In this document: positions 25,193 through 33,554 of the stretch, piece by piece | Layout: every line of letters begins with the position of its first letter | Numbering within the stretch: the stretch's first letter is position 1 | NCBI RefSeq assembly: GCF_900104065.1 | Contig: NZ_FNLC01000002.1 | Span: 1,160,995 to 1,224,994 of the forward strand | Reading direction: 5' to 3' | DNA from: Natronobacterium texcoconense | GTDB lineage: Archaea > Halobacteriota > Halobacteria > Halobacteriales > Natrialbaceae | Length of the DNA stretch: 64,000 nt | The notes under the pieces: generated by a model | Seen by the model: the letters and a program-made list of their open reading frames with translations, nothing else | What the model was told of the DNA's origin: nothing | Databases searched by the model: none | Translations under genes and position numbers: made by a program

Positions 25193-26286
25193 TCTTGAAC
25201 GATGTTACTCTCCGGGAAGGCGAACAGATGCCCGACCGGAACTATACCGTCGAACAAAAGGTCGAGGCTGGCCTCGAACTGTCCGAACTTGGTGTAGAAT
25301 CCCTGGAAGTCGGATTTCCAGTGACTGGCGAAAAGGACCGCGAAGCGATACGGACGCTCGCAGTGGAAGCCGAAGCAGACATCGTCGGTCTCGCTCGTGC
25401 CGTCCCGGGTGACGTCGAGGCTGCGGCGGATGCGTCTGCGGACGTCATTCAGGTGATGGTGCCGACGTCCGACTACCAGCTAGACCACGTACTCGACAAG
25501 GATCGCGAGTCGGTGCTACAGATGGCTCGCGAAGCGGTCGATCTGGTCGTCGACCACGGAGCGGTTCCTCATCTCATCCTCGTCGATGCGTTCCGAACGG
25601 AAGTCGAGGAGATTCGTACCGTCGCTCACGAGTTCGACGGCGTCGAATGTATAACGCTCGCCGACACGGTCGGCGCGCGATTGCCGAGCGGTGTACAGCG
25701 GTTACTCGAGAAACTCGAACCGAGCGTCGATCTCGAGCGGTTCGGCGTCCACTTTCACGACGACCTGGGGGTCGGGACGGCGAACGTCCTCACCGCCTAC
25801 CAGGCTGGTATCGGCAAAGCCGACGTGAGCGTCGCGTCGCTGGGAGAGCGGGCAGGAAACTCGTCACTGGAGGAGGTCGTCGTCGGGGGCGTCCTGGAAC
25901 ACGACGAGGATTTCGGCGTCGAGACGGACGAACTGATCCCGAAGTGTGAACGCGTGCTCGACGTACTGGGCGAGCAGGACGCTATCAGCGACAGAAAGGC
26001 GATTCTCGGTTCGGAAGTGACGAAACACGAGTCGGGGATCCACACGGCAGCGATGCTGAACGAACCGAAGACGTTCGAACCGTTCGATCCCGGGGATTTC
26101 GGTGGAGAGCGGGACCTGCTGTTCGGCGAAGGGACCGGTACCACCGGCGCCTCGATACTGTTGTCCCGGGCTGGAGTTACACCTACCGACGAGCGGGTGG
26201 AGTCGTTCCTGTCGGTACTCGCCGACGAGGGGCCGGTCGATACGGAAGAAGCCGTTTCGATCGCCGAGGCGAACTTCCAGGCATAA
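25189..26286 (+). CDS. DRE-TIM metallolyase (isopropylmalate/homocitrate/citramalate synthase family), 365 aa
   Basis: HMGL-like TIM barrel. Start MILNDVTLREGEQMPDRNYT has the DRE motif (D5, R9, E10); metal-binding H188-F-H190 in FGVHFHDDLGVGTAN; LGERAGNSSLEEVV (218-231) and TKHESGIHTAAM (about 280-291) are the signatures of acyl-CoA-condensing members rather than of HMG-CoA lyase. No C-terminal LeuA regulatory domain, as in homocitrate synthase (NifV) or short citramalate synthases. Reaction: 2-oxoacid plus acetyl-CoA to a 2-alkylmalate, or the reverse cleavage. Its place beside the carboxylate importer, CoA-transferase and regulator suggests a catabolic or assimilation role in that module, not leucine synthesis. 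Confidence 0.8.
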   Translation: MILNDVTLREGEQMPDRNYTVEQKVEAGLELSELGVESLEVGFPVTGEKDREAIRTLAVEAEADIVGLARAVPGDVEAAADASADVIQVMVPTSDYQLDHVLDKDRESVLQMAREAVDLVVDHGAVPHLILVDAFRTEVEEIRTVAHEFDGVECITLADTVGARLPSGVQRLLEKLEPSVDLERFGVHFHDDLGVGTANVLTAYQAGIGKADVSVASLGERAGNSSLEEVVVGGVLEHDEDFGVETDELIPKCERVLDVLGEQDAISDRKAILGSEVTKHESGIHTAAMLNEPKTFEPFDPGDFGGERDLLFGEGTGTTGASILLSRAGVTPTDERVESFLSVLADEGPVDTEEAVSIAEANFQA

Positions 26287-26296
26287 ATCGTCGAGA

Positions 26297-26340
26297 AGAA
26301 GCTGGCAGGCCAACTAACTCTCCAGCTTCTGTCTCGAGGT
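26297..26340 (+). terminator. hairpin behind the DRE-TIM gene
   Basis: Perfect 9-bp stem AGAAGCTGG (26297-26305) / CCAGCTTCT (26332-26340), 26-base loop, beginning 10 bp after the stop codon. Likely a transcript 3' end or stability element. Confidence 0.5.
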
Positions 26341-26690
26341 CGATCCGGTAGAAGACGCGGGTTTACTGTACCGACCGCCGCTGGAGTGGTGGCACTCGTC
26401 AGGTCGCATCACCCATCAGGGTTCGCAATAACAATTATGTGACTATATTGACGACTGTCGTACAGGACACGATCGGACCACGGTGACGACCCGCCAGTGG
26501 TCTCGACGATCGTGACGAACAAACAGATGCATTCGAACGCTCCAGCAGTTACCACCCGAGACCGACAGTATCGTTTCCGATCACCAACCCTGGTTCGCGG
26601 TCCGCGAGGTTCGACTGGAGTCCAGCCGACGGCGCCAACCCCGGTGCTGGGAACGAAGCCGAGCCTGACGACTCGAGCAGGTGGTCGGCA
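26341..26690. other. intergenic region before the opsin-like gene
   Basis: No convincing gene in 350 bp. An AT-rich patch AATAACAATTATGTGACTATAT (in two pieces, about 26428-26449) is the only promoter-like part and is about 240 bp from the start of the opsin-like gene. Confidence 0.4.
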
Positions 26691-27407
26691 GTGATCGAAC
26701 ACGGAACCCTATTTGCGCTCTCGAGTGTCTTACTCGGGGGGATGATGCTCGCATTCGTCCTGTGGACGATACGACTGTCAGCGGGTGCCCGACCGTACGG
26801 ATACGCGGTCATAGTGGCCTGTGGGTCGATGAGCGTGGCCTACGGATTCATGTCCGCAGAGTGGCTGACGGTCACGACCACCGGCCGGACGGAATCCGTC
26901 GCCAGGTTCCTCGGATACACGGTCAGCTGGTCGGCCGTCTGTTTCGTTCTCGGTGCAATCGTCGACGCCGACCGGCGGACGACGCTTGCGCTTATCGGAT
27001 TCGTCCTCGCCGCGCCCTGGGCGACCCTCGCAAGCTGGATTTTCGACGGAACGGCCGGAACAGTCGCCTCCGTTGCTCTCCTCGTCTCCATCGGCGGGGT
27101 GGCGTACGTCTTGCTGGGGCCGCTCTCGACCGTCGCCGAGACCGTCTCCGGAGAGCGATCCCTGCTGTACGAGAAAGTGAAGAACCTGGTGCTACTCGTC
27201 TTCGCAGGCCTGATCCTGACCGGTGCGGTTTCCGAACAGAACCTCGGTCTGACGGGGGCCTTCGTCGGTCAGACGGTCGCGACGTACCTCGACCTGATCT
27301 GGCTCGCCGGGTTCGGCGCAATCGTGCTCCGATACGGCGACGTACTCGAGGCCGAAGAGGTTCCGTCGCCACTCGCGGCTGTCACGAGTGACGGCCGTTC
27401 CGCCTGA
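26691..27407 (+). CDS. bacteriorhodopsin-family protein lacking the retinal lysine, 238 aa
   Basis: Seven predicted helices, with clear similarity to haloarchaeal opsins: AIVDADRRTTLALIG (compare LLVDADQGTILALVG in bacteriorhodopsin), the helix E-F region YVLLGPLSTVAETVSGERSLLYEKVKNLVLLVF, and helix G YLDLIWLAGFGAIVLR (compare LDVSAKVGFGLILLR). By ungapped alignment the Schiff-base Lys216 is Leu205, Asp85 is Gly75, Asp96 is Val86 and the pocket residues Trp182/Tyr185/Pro186/Trp189 in helix F are gone; Arg82 (R72) and Asp212 (D201) remain. It cannot bind retinal in the normal way, so it is not a pump. Start is GTG at 26691. No transducer, brp or crt gene is adjacent. Function unknown; a structural or sensory paralogue is possible. 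Confidence 0.8.
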   Translation: MIEHGTLFALSSVLLGGMMLAFVLWTIRLSAGARPYGYAVIVACGSMSVAYGFMSAEWLTVTTTGRTESVARFLGYTVSWSAVCFVLGAIVDADRRTTLALIGFVLAAPWATLASWIFDGTAGTVASVALLVSIGGVAYVLLGPLSTVAETVSGERSLLYEKVKNLVLLVFAGLILTGAVSEQNLGLTGAFVGQTVATYLDLIWLAGFGAIVLRYGDVLEAEEVPSPLAAVTSDGRSA

Positions 27408-29077
27408 TCGCGTATAGCCCGGTTTCATCACTGTTTTCGGACAGATTGTCGACCTCGAAAGCGGCAAGCAGGCGAGAGTGAGGACCAGTCGGTCTCTGCG
27501 GGGATTCAGTGGAACCCAGAGTCCGACGAATGCGAGCTGCCCGCCTTAGCTCGGCTCCGGTCTCGATTCTATCACGAGAGTCGCGCTGTCCCGTTCCTCG
27601 AGTACGAACCATCGAGAACCGACGAACCGATCCGGTCAAAAAGATATAGCGTTATTTGATTTACTCGCTCTCTATGGCTCACAGCGGGTTTCCGACTCTC
27701 GGACCGTGAAAGAGTTGAATTCGCCGTATAGCAGACCACTGTTGGACTTTTCGTGCGGCGAGGATCGGACGACGTTCCCGTACGTCCTCGACGGTCGTCT
27801 CGACGAGCACAGTTCGCGTTATCGAATCGAGACGGGCGACGATCGGTGCCGTCGGGAGTGAGACGTGACACTGGTACCTCGAGCAGCAGCCAGTAACCGG
27901 TCGGGCATCTCGATCACCGTCGGTCCCACGGCCGGGCAACGACAGAACGATCGGGCAGACCTCTTACGAGGAGCGACAATCAGAGTACGTACCCCAGGGG
28001 TGAACCCCGCCGAACAGGGTTCGTGATCGAGCCGAGATGCTCGCTCGAGTACCGGCCGTCGACGATCGTGTGTGAGGCGGTCCGGTTCTGAACTGATAGC
28101 AGTGGACGGTCGCGTCCCCTGTCGTGCGTACGAGCAGACGCCACAGCCCACTCGACCAATAGATGCCCGTGAACCCTGAGAGGCCTCGAGTGGCAGCTTT
28201 CACGCGAGCAACCGCCTTCAGTCGACTGGGTAGATAATCGCCAGCAGCCGCCGCTCGAGCAGCAGTAACAGCCGAGTGACGACCCAGGTCTGACCTGCAG
28301 GGTCGAATTGGTGCGGTTCAGTTCACCCTGCAGTCGACGCCTGAAGCGGTACTACCCGATGGAACACCGGCCCGCCACCGCTGTCGCCGCCGTGGATGTC
28401 TTACTCCGAAACGCATCCAGCCCGTGGCCACTCACCCCCACCCGTGTCGCTGGTCCGGTGTCGAACGAAGGTCTCGAGTACGGGCTCCAATGTGTAGAGA
28501 GCGACGACAGCCCTTCGATAGCCAGCCGAGCGGTCGAGACCCCTCGAACTGCCGTTACTTCTGGATGGGGTCACGAGTGTCTCCGAGTTCGATTCGTTCG
28601 AGTCTTACCGGCCGTTTCCGATTCGGACGATCTGGCACGGTCGAACCGTCGACCCAGGACTCTGACGAAACGTCTCCCTCGAGTGTACCGCAAACTGCCT
28701 CGGTGCCGCCGTCTTTGGTCTTCGACGAGTGTACCGGTCGGCCCTCGACGAGGCTGATCGGTCACGCCGGAGACTCGTCCATCGAACACTGCTCGACGGT
28801 CGTGTTGAGTTCGGTACTCGACGCCACTCGCCTGACGTGTGACCTTCGGGGTTGACGGGGTGGGACGGTGCAAGACGAGAGTGAACCCGACTCGACGAGA
28901 CCCATACGCTCTTCCGAACACGCATTCTGCCCCAATTATACCGATATAGGGCCACACAGACCCTTAGAACCAGCTTTAACTATCTGGCAAATTCGTTGCT
29001 TGAGTCGTTTGTCCACTACACGACAACCGATTAAGCAATAGTTTTACGTGACTGTCATAGATACATGACTGTAGGAA
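27408..29077. other. 1.7-kb gene-poor region
   Basis: No frame here has the acidic composition or conserved motifs of a haloarchaeal protein; the open frames on both strands are Arg/Ser/Thr-rich, as chance frames in this GC-rich DNA are. One frame on the minus strand (27382-27609, start MVRTRGTGQ) has a TATA-like GCTATATC about 30 bp upstream and could be expressed, but it overlaps the opsin-like gene and is unconvincing. Promoter-like AT-rich patches are at 27640-27665 and 28930-29050. It may hold decayed genes, an untranslated RNA, or the scar of a lost element next to the integrase-like gene. Confidence 0.5.
28996..29038. promoter_or_regulatory. nested palindrome upstream of the small ORF/recombinase pair
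   Basis: TTGCTT (28996-29001) pairs AAGCAA (29033-29038), and inside it TTGTC (29009-29013) pairs GACAA (29022-29026): a 43-bp, two-tier palindrome. A TATA-like GTTTTACG at 29041-29048 follows at once, and two direct TGACTGT copies (29049-29055, 29066-29072) lie between it and the ATG at 29078. Looks like a regulated promoter. Confidence 0.45.
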
Positions 29078-29284
29078 ATGACGAGCATCGAATCAATCGA
29101 GGTCAAACGACCGTTCTCGCGAGTGGCTAAAGCCGGACGCAACCCCTGGGGTCGAACCGGTGAGAACGGGCATCCATTCTCGGGTAATCGGCCCCGATTT
29201 CGTCGAAATCGGATCGGCGTTGGGAGGGGGCGAGCAACGACGGACGGGTCCCTCGAGACCGTCGCCAGTGGGGGCGACCGATGA
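29078..29284 (+). CDS. small ORF coupled to the recombinase-like gene, 68 aa
   Basis: MTSIESIEVKRPFSRVAKAG then a basic, Gly/Arg-rich stretch with GRNPWGRTGENGHPFSGNRP. The stop TGA (29282-29284) overlaps the ATG of the following gene as ATGA, the usual sign of translational coupling. A TATA-like box lies about 35 bp upstream of its ATG. Unusually basic for this organism. I do not recognise a family; it may be a DNA-binding partner of the recombinase or a leader. Confidence 0.4.
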   Translation: MTSIESIEVKRPFSRVAKAGRNPWGRTGENGHPFSGNRPRFRRNRIGVGRGRATTDGSLETVASGGDR

Positions 29285-30510
29285 GCGGCGGCCAGACGAC
29301 AATCCGCTGGTCGCGGATGTCCCTCGAGGAACTCCAGTCGTTCTGGACCGACGAGATCGAACCCGCCCTCGAGCGTGCCGGCGTCGACCGCGAGGAACGG
29401 CCGGCCTACCAGCAGGTCGCCGACGCTGGTTACTCGGGGATCGCCTATGCCTTGCGGGAACATCACGACATGACGCTGACCGACTTCCTCGTGACGGTCG
29501 GCTACGAGGAACCCGGTTCGTCGGCGTCCTACCAGTGGGGGATCGAGGACGAGACCACCATCGACGAACTCGAGTCGTACCTCGAGACGCTCGATCGGCG
29601 GCGACAACTCGCGAGGTCGACGGTCCAGACCAAACAGTCGCGGCTCGCGACCTATGCCCGTATCTATCGGGAGGTTCACGGTCAGGCCGACCTCGTCGAC
29701 CGCGCCGCCGACGCGACGAACGAAAGCGACGAAATCCGGCGTGCGCTGGTCGTATTCGACGAACTCAACTACGAACTCGGAACCGACGCCTCGAAACTCC
29801 GGTATCTCAGCGACGTCAGCCAGTTCTACGAACATCTCGGTCGGCGGGCCAAGGCTGCGTTCAACCCCGTCGAGCACATCGACGAGGAGTACAACTGGTC
29901 CCGCGAGGAGCCGGACAACGCCGCTCTCGCGGGCAGACAGGTGAGTCGGCTGTACGACGCTGCAGAGTCCCAGAGCAAGGAACTCGTAGTCCTCGCGCTC
30001 TGTGCGTGGGGACTGCGACGAAACGAGGTCGCGGCGTTGCACACCTCGCAACTCGTCCTCGAGGGCGAGGACCCACACATCGAATTCGGCGACGAGCGAA
30101 AGAACGGCCCGGGCACTGTTGCGTTGATCTACGGTGTGTCGGATCTCTCCGACCGAATCGATCGACTCGAGGAAGACCCCGGGTGGTCCGGCTACCTGTT
30201 TCCCTCGAGTCGGTCCTCGAGCGGCCACATTACGGGCGAGACGGTTCAGGCACGCTTTCAGCGACTCGCCGAAGATGCCGGCGTCCGCGTGCAGGGAGAG
30301 CTGCCGACCTCGAAGATGGGGCGGCGGTTCTGGTATACGACCTACAACCAGGCGATGAAGAACCTGCGGGAGAACCTGGACGTGATCGCCGCCGAACAGG
30401 GCAGTTCCGACTCCTCGGTCGTCATGAAAAACTACCTCTCGGAGGAGGAACGACGGCAGTACCGTCGAGAGTTCATGCGAGAGCAACTCGAGGACGTCTT
30501 CGAGGGGTGA
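29281..30510 (+). CDS. tyrosine recombinase/integrase-like protein with altered active site, 409 aa
   Basis: N-terminal SAM-like core-binding domain (about 90-200) and a C-terminal catalytic-like domain. Arg I is in CAWGLRRNEVAALH (R246/R247), a Lys in GDERKNGPG, Arg II in SKMGRRFWYTTY (R348/R349), and the final Tyr in VMKNYLSEEE (Y385). The usual His of H-x-L-R is Lys345, and the G-H-S-S motif before the Tyr is GSSDSS, so both active-site His/Trp positions are replaced. The first 90 residues are an extra acidic domain. It could be a host-domesticated recombinase or DNA-binding protein. No tRNA or att site is adjacent. 70 bp before rio2 on the same strand. Confidence 0.7.
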   Translation: MSGGQTTIRWSRMSLEELQSFWTDEIEPALERAGVDREERPAYQQVADAGYSGIAYALREHHDMTLTDFLVTVGYEEPGSSASYQWGIEDETTIDELESYLETLDRRRQLARSTVQTKQSRLATYARIYREVHGQADLVDRAADATNESDEIRRALVVFDELNYELGTDASKLRYLSDVSQFYEHLGRRAKAAFNPVEHIDEEYNWSREEPDNAALAGRQVSRLYDAAESQSKELVVLALCAWGLRRNEVAALHTSQLVLEGEDPHIEFGDERKNGPGTVALIYGVSDLSDRIDRLEEDPGWSGYLFPSSRSSSGHITGETVQARFQRLAEDAGVRVQGELPTSKMGRRFWYTTYNQAMKNLRENLDVIAAEQGSSDSSVVMKNYLSEEERRQYRREFMREQLEDVFEG

Positions 30511-30580
30511 CTGTCCGGATCGATTCGACACCGCCTCGCGGGTCACGACGTTTTTACGTACTCACCGGTTACTCCGGGCT

Positions 30581-31489
30581 ATGGTGCGGAACGTCGCCGA
30601 GTTGCTGCCGGAACTCGAGGAGGAGGACTTCTATCTCCTTTCGGGAGTCGAACAGGGGATGCGCTTCTCGGAGTGGGTCCAGCGAGAGAAGCTCCCGAAG
30701 TTCGCCGACCTCACCGAAGAGGAGATCGATTACCGCCTCGAGCGCTGTCTCAAGCGCGGCCTCGTCGAGAAAAAGACGATCCAGTACGAGGGCTATACCC
30801 TCCAGTTCGAGGGGTACGACGCTCTGGCGTTGCGGACGCTGGTCCAGCGAGATACCATCAGCGAGTTCGGCTCGCCGCTGGGCGTCGGCAAGGAAAGCGA
30901 CGTCTACGAGGTTCGCTCGTACAAGCCCCTGGCGCTGAAGTATCACCGCGAGGGCTATACGAACTTCCGCGAGGTCCACAAGGAACGAGACTACACCGCA
31001 GACAGAGAGCACGTCTCCTGGATGTACACCGCCCGGAAAGCGGCCGAACGGGAGCACGACATCCTAGAGGAGCTGTATCCCGACGTCTCGATCCCCCGGC
31101 CGATCGGCCAGAACCGCCACGCTATCATCATGGAGAAGATGGACGGCGTCGAACTCTCGCGGGCGAAACTCGAGGACGAGCAGGTCCTTGGCGTGCTCGA
31201 TCTGCTGGTCTCGGAACTCGCTCAGGCCTACGAGATCGGCTACGTCCACGCCGACATGAGCGAGTACAACGTCTTCGTCGGTGAGGATGGGGTGACGATC
31301 TTCGACTGGCCCCAGGCGGTACCGACGGACCACGAGAACGCGAGCGAATTCCTTCGGCGGGATCTCCGGAACCTGATCGGGTACTTCCGCCGCAAATACC
31401 CCCAGATCGTTCCCGACGAGATCGACGAGGAAGGCGTCGCGGCGGCGATCGAACGCGGCGCGTTCGAGACGGTCGAAGCACACGCCTGA
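30581..31489 (+). CDS. rio2: RIO2-type serine/threonine protein kinase, 302 aa
   Basis: N-terminal winged-helix domain (about 1-85: VAELLPELEEEDFYLLSGVEQGM) characteristic of Rio2, then the atypical kinase: glycine-rich/ATP loop GVGKESDVYEV (about 106-116), catalytic Lys in LALKYHREG, catalytic loop VHADMSEYNVFV with D225, metal-binding IFDWPQ with D242. Rio2 acts in late maturation of the small ribosomal subunit. Length is typical. It lies downstream of the recombinase-like gene and may share its transcript. Confidence 0.92.
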   Translation: MVRNVAELLPELEEEDFYLLSGVEQGMRFSEWVQREKLPKFADLTEEEIDYRLERCLKRGLVEKKTIQYEGYTLQFEGYDALALRTLVQRDTISEFGSPLGVGKESDVYEVRSYKPLALKYHREGYTNFREVHKERDYTADREHVSWMYTARKAAEREHDILEELYPDVSIPRPIGQNRHAIIMEKMDGVELSRAKLEDEQVLGVLDLLVSELAQAYEIGYVHADMSEYNVFVGEDGVTIFDWPQAVPTDHENASEFLRRDLRNLIGYFRRKYPQIVPDEIDEEGVAAAIERGAFETVEAHA

Positions 31490-31933
31490 TACCGACGAAA
31501 CCGGCAGCCGAAATTCGCGAGTCCTCCTCCGAGAGCCGCTGATCGTGGCGAGTAGCTCGGTTTCGACGACAACCGTTGTACGGGTCAGTAGGTGACTCGA
31601 GTGTCGCTGTATCGTTCGAATCCGTCGTTGTTCTCCCTGTGGTAACATTCTCGCCGATGGGTCGTCTGAGGTGGTCGGTCCAGTGAACGAGAGACCGGTA
31701 TTGAACATCGACCTGTTTCTCTTCGATTTGGACGTTATATGGAGATAGTGGCGCTCATACAGCCGTTTGTGAATGAGGCGAACCACACTGATAAATCAAA
31801 TACAGCTATATAGAAGATGGCGGGTGACCCACGAGCGGCATCGAAAGGCGACTGGTGGGAAACGCCACGAGAACGGGCTCTACTGATCCGTCCAGACCGA
31901 AAACCGAACACCCTCGAGAACGAAATCGGTCCC
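31490..31933. other. intergenic region between rio2 and the isomerase gene
   Basis: No gene recognised in 444 bp. The last 200 bp are AT-rich with TATA-like tracts (TTATATGG near 31736, CTATATAG near 31804-31812), so they probably hold the promoter of the next gene. A frame open from ATG 31817 would add 39 residues to that gene, but it does not resemble the family and begins only a few bases after the last TATA-like tract. Confidence 0.4.
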
Positions 31934-32677
31934 ATGCCGAAGATCGGAATCAATCTCTACAGCGTCCGCACCCTCGAGGAACCGCTCGAGTCAGTCCTCG
32001 ACCGCGTGGCCGAGGCGGGCTACGACGGCGTCCAGTTCGCCGGTCCGTACACGCCGCTCGAGGGTGATGCAGCCGAGATAGCGGCCGAACTCGAGTCTCG
32101 TGGGCTCGAGGCCGCGCCGCCACACGTCGGTATCGACGCGCTCCGGGACGAGGACGAACGTGAGCGTATCCTGGCTGCATACGACGAGATCGGTGTCGAT
32201 GGCGTAGTCGTTCCCTGGCTTCCGCCCGATCGCTTCGAATCGGCTGCTGCAATCGACGACGCTGCGGCCGAACTCGAGGAACTCGCGACCGTACTGTCTG
32301 CGACAGGACTGGAGCTGCACTACCACAATCACGACCACGAGTACACCGAAATCGACGGCGAGTGGGCGTTCGATCGACTGCTCGAGGGAACTGGGATCGG
32401 AATCGAACTCGACGTCGGGTGGGCACTGGCCGGCGGCGACGATCCGGCCGCACGGATTCGGGACCACGGTGCTCGAGCGAATCAGGTGCATCTGAAGGAC
32501 CTCGAGCTGGATGCCGAGCCTGGATTCGTCGAGATCGGTGCTGGCGACGTCGACGTGTCGGCGTGTGTCGAAGCTGCGGAGGCAGCGGCCGTCGAGTGGC
32601 TGGTCTACGAACACGACGACCCCGACGATCCCGCTGCGGCGATCGATCGCGGCGCTGCATTTTTGCGGTCGAGCTGA
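31934..32677 (+). CDS. sugar phosphate isomerase/epimerase (xylose isomerase-like TIM barrel), 247 aa
   Basis: AP_endonuc_2-like TIM barrel. MPKIGINLYSVRTLEEPLES starts the barrel; YDGVQFAG, GLELHYHNHDHEYTEIDGEWAFDRLLE (metal-binding H-x-H-x-H with Glu) and IGIELDVGWALAGG (Asp) followed by ANQVHLKDLEL (His/Asp) and WLVYEHDDPDDP (Glu) form the divalent metal site. Likely isomerises a sugar or inosose; the substrate is not clear from context. ATG at 31934 matches the family start. Confidence 0.8.
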   Translation: MPKIGINLYSVRTLEEPLESVLDRVAEAGYDGVQFAGPYTPLEGDAAEIAAELESRGLEAAPPHVGIDALRDEDERERILAAYDEIGVDGVVVPWLPPDRFESAAAIDDAAAELEELATVLSATGLELHYHNHDHEYTEIDGEWAFDRLLEGTGIGIELDVGWALAGGDDPAARIRDHGARANQVHLKDLELDAEPGFVEIGAGDVDVSACVEAAEAAAVEWLVYEHDDPDDPAAAIDRGAAFLRSS

Positions 32678-32778
32678 GGACTGGCCGAGCGACGACGCAC
32701 CATCGACAGTTCGAAGCCCTTATACTCGAGAGTTGGATAGAAAGCGATAGACTCGCTGGGTCGCGGGCGACAGCGGGC

Positions 32779-32801
32779 ACCTGTACGGCTTTGCCACAGG
32801 T
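32779..32801 (+). promoter_or_regulatory. hairpin in the 5' leader of the L15e gene
   Basis: ACCTGT (32779-32784) / ACAGGT (32796-32801) with an inner GGC/GCC, about 70-90 nt before the L15e ATG. A TATA-like CTTATAC at about 32718-32724 implies a leader of roughly 120 nt, unusual in a genome of mostly leaderless messages, so leader-based control of this ribosomal protein is possible. Confidence 0.4.
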
Positions 32802-32869
32802 CGGGATGTGATCCGCGGGGCCTTCGCCTCGTTCAGGATTGAACCAGGAAACGCCCGCAGGTGATACAT

Positions 32870-33460
32870 ATGGCAAAAAGCTTCTACTCTCACATCAAGG
32901 AAGCGTGGAAAGACCCCGACGAAGGCAAGCTCGGGGAACTGCAGTGGCAGCGAAAACAGGAGTGGCGCAACCAGGGCGCGATCGAACGGATCGAACGCCC
33001 GACGCGACTCGACAAGGCACGCGAACTCGGCTACAAGGCCAAGCAGGGCATCGTCGTCGCTCGCGTCTCTGTCCGCAAGGGTACCGCCCGCAAGAGCCGC
33101 TTTACGGCCGGCCGCCGTACCAAGCGTCAGGGCGTCAACCGCATCGGCCGTCGCAAGAACATCCAGCGCATCGGAGAGGAGCGCGTCTCCCGGAAGTACC
33201 CCAACCTGCGGGTGCTCAACAGCTACTGGGTCGGTGAAGACGGCTCCCAGAAGTGGTTCGAAGTGATCCTCGTCGATCCGAACCACCCGGCTATCGAGAA
33301 CGACGACGACCTCAACTGGATCTGTGACGACTCCCACCAGAACCGTGCGTTCCGCGGCCTCACGAACGCCGGCAAGGACAACCGCGGTCTCAACAACCGT
33401 GGCAAGGGCGCAGAGAAGGTCCGACCGTCCAACACGGGCGGCCAGGGCCGCGCGAAGTAA
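32870..33460 (+). CDS. rpl15e: 50S ribosomal protein L15e, 196 aa
   Basis: Nearly canonical archaeal/eukaryotic L15e: [21 protein letters not shown]..., [26 protein letters not shown] (the conserved G-Y-K-A-K-Q-G core at about 51-66), [25 protein letters not shown] and a C-terminal [21 protein letters not shown]...[12 protein letters not shown] tail. Binds 23S rRNA in the large subunit. ATG at 32870 follows AGGTGATAC, a good ribosome-binding site, supporting a leadered transcript. A T-run after the stop (33484-33490) is a likely terminator. Confidence 0.97.
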   Translation: MAKSFYSHIKEAWKDPDEGKLGELQWQRKQEWRNQGAIERIERPTRLDKARELGYKAKQGIVVARVSVRKGTARKSRFTAGRRTKRQGVNRIGRRKNIQRIGEERVSRKYPNLRVLNSYWVGEDGSQKWFEVILVDPNHPAIENDDDLNWICDDSHQNRAFRGLTNAGKDNRGLNNRGKGAEKVRPSNTGGQGRAK

Positions 33461-33554
33461 GCCGGAAGCGACGACGATTCTCGCATTTTTCGTAATTCCC
33501 GACGAGCGGTAGCTGTACCCGAGACTTAAACAGGAATGCGATGTACCGGTAGGT

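Noticed and set aside
28308-28957. Several 110- to 150-codon frames on both strands in the gene-poor region
   Set aside because: Overlap each other, are Ser/Arg/Thr-rich and lack the acidic bias of real proteins here; kept only as part of the region description.
29100-29180. tRNA-like string GGGGTCGAACCGG
   Set aside because: No acceptor, D or anticodon stem can be formed on either strand around it.
29044-30546. 500-codon open frame on the minus strand opposite the recombinase-like gene
   Set aside because: Shadow frame; the plus-strand gene has recombinase motifs and normal acidic composition.
29160-30938. 592-codon open frame on the plus strand across the recombinase-like and rio2 genes
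   Set aside because: Arg/Pro/Gly-rich, out of frame with two genes that have conserved motifs.
31817-31933. 39-codon N-terminal extension of the isomerase gene
   Set aside because: The ATG is only a few bases after a TATA-like tract and the extension does not resemble the TIM-barrel family start.
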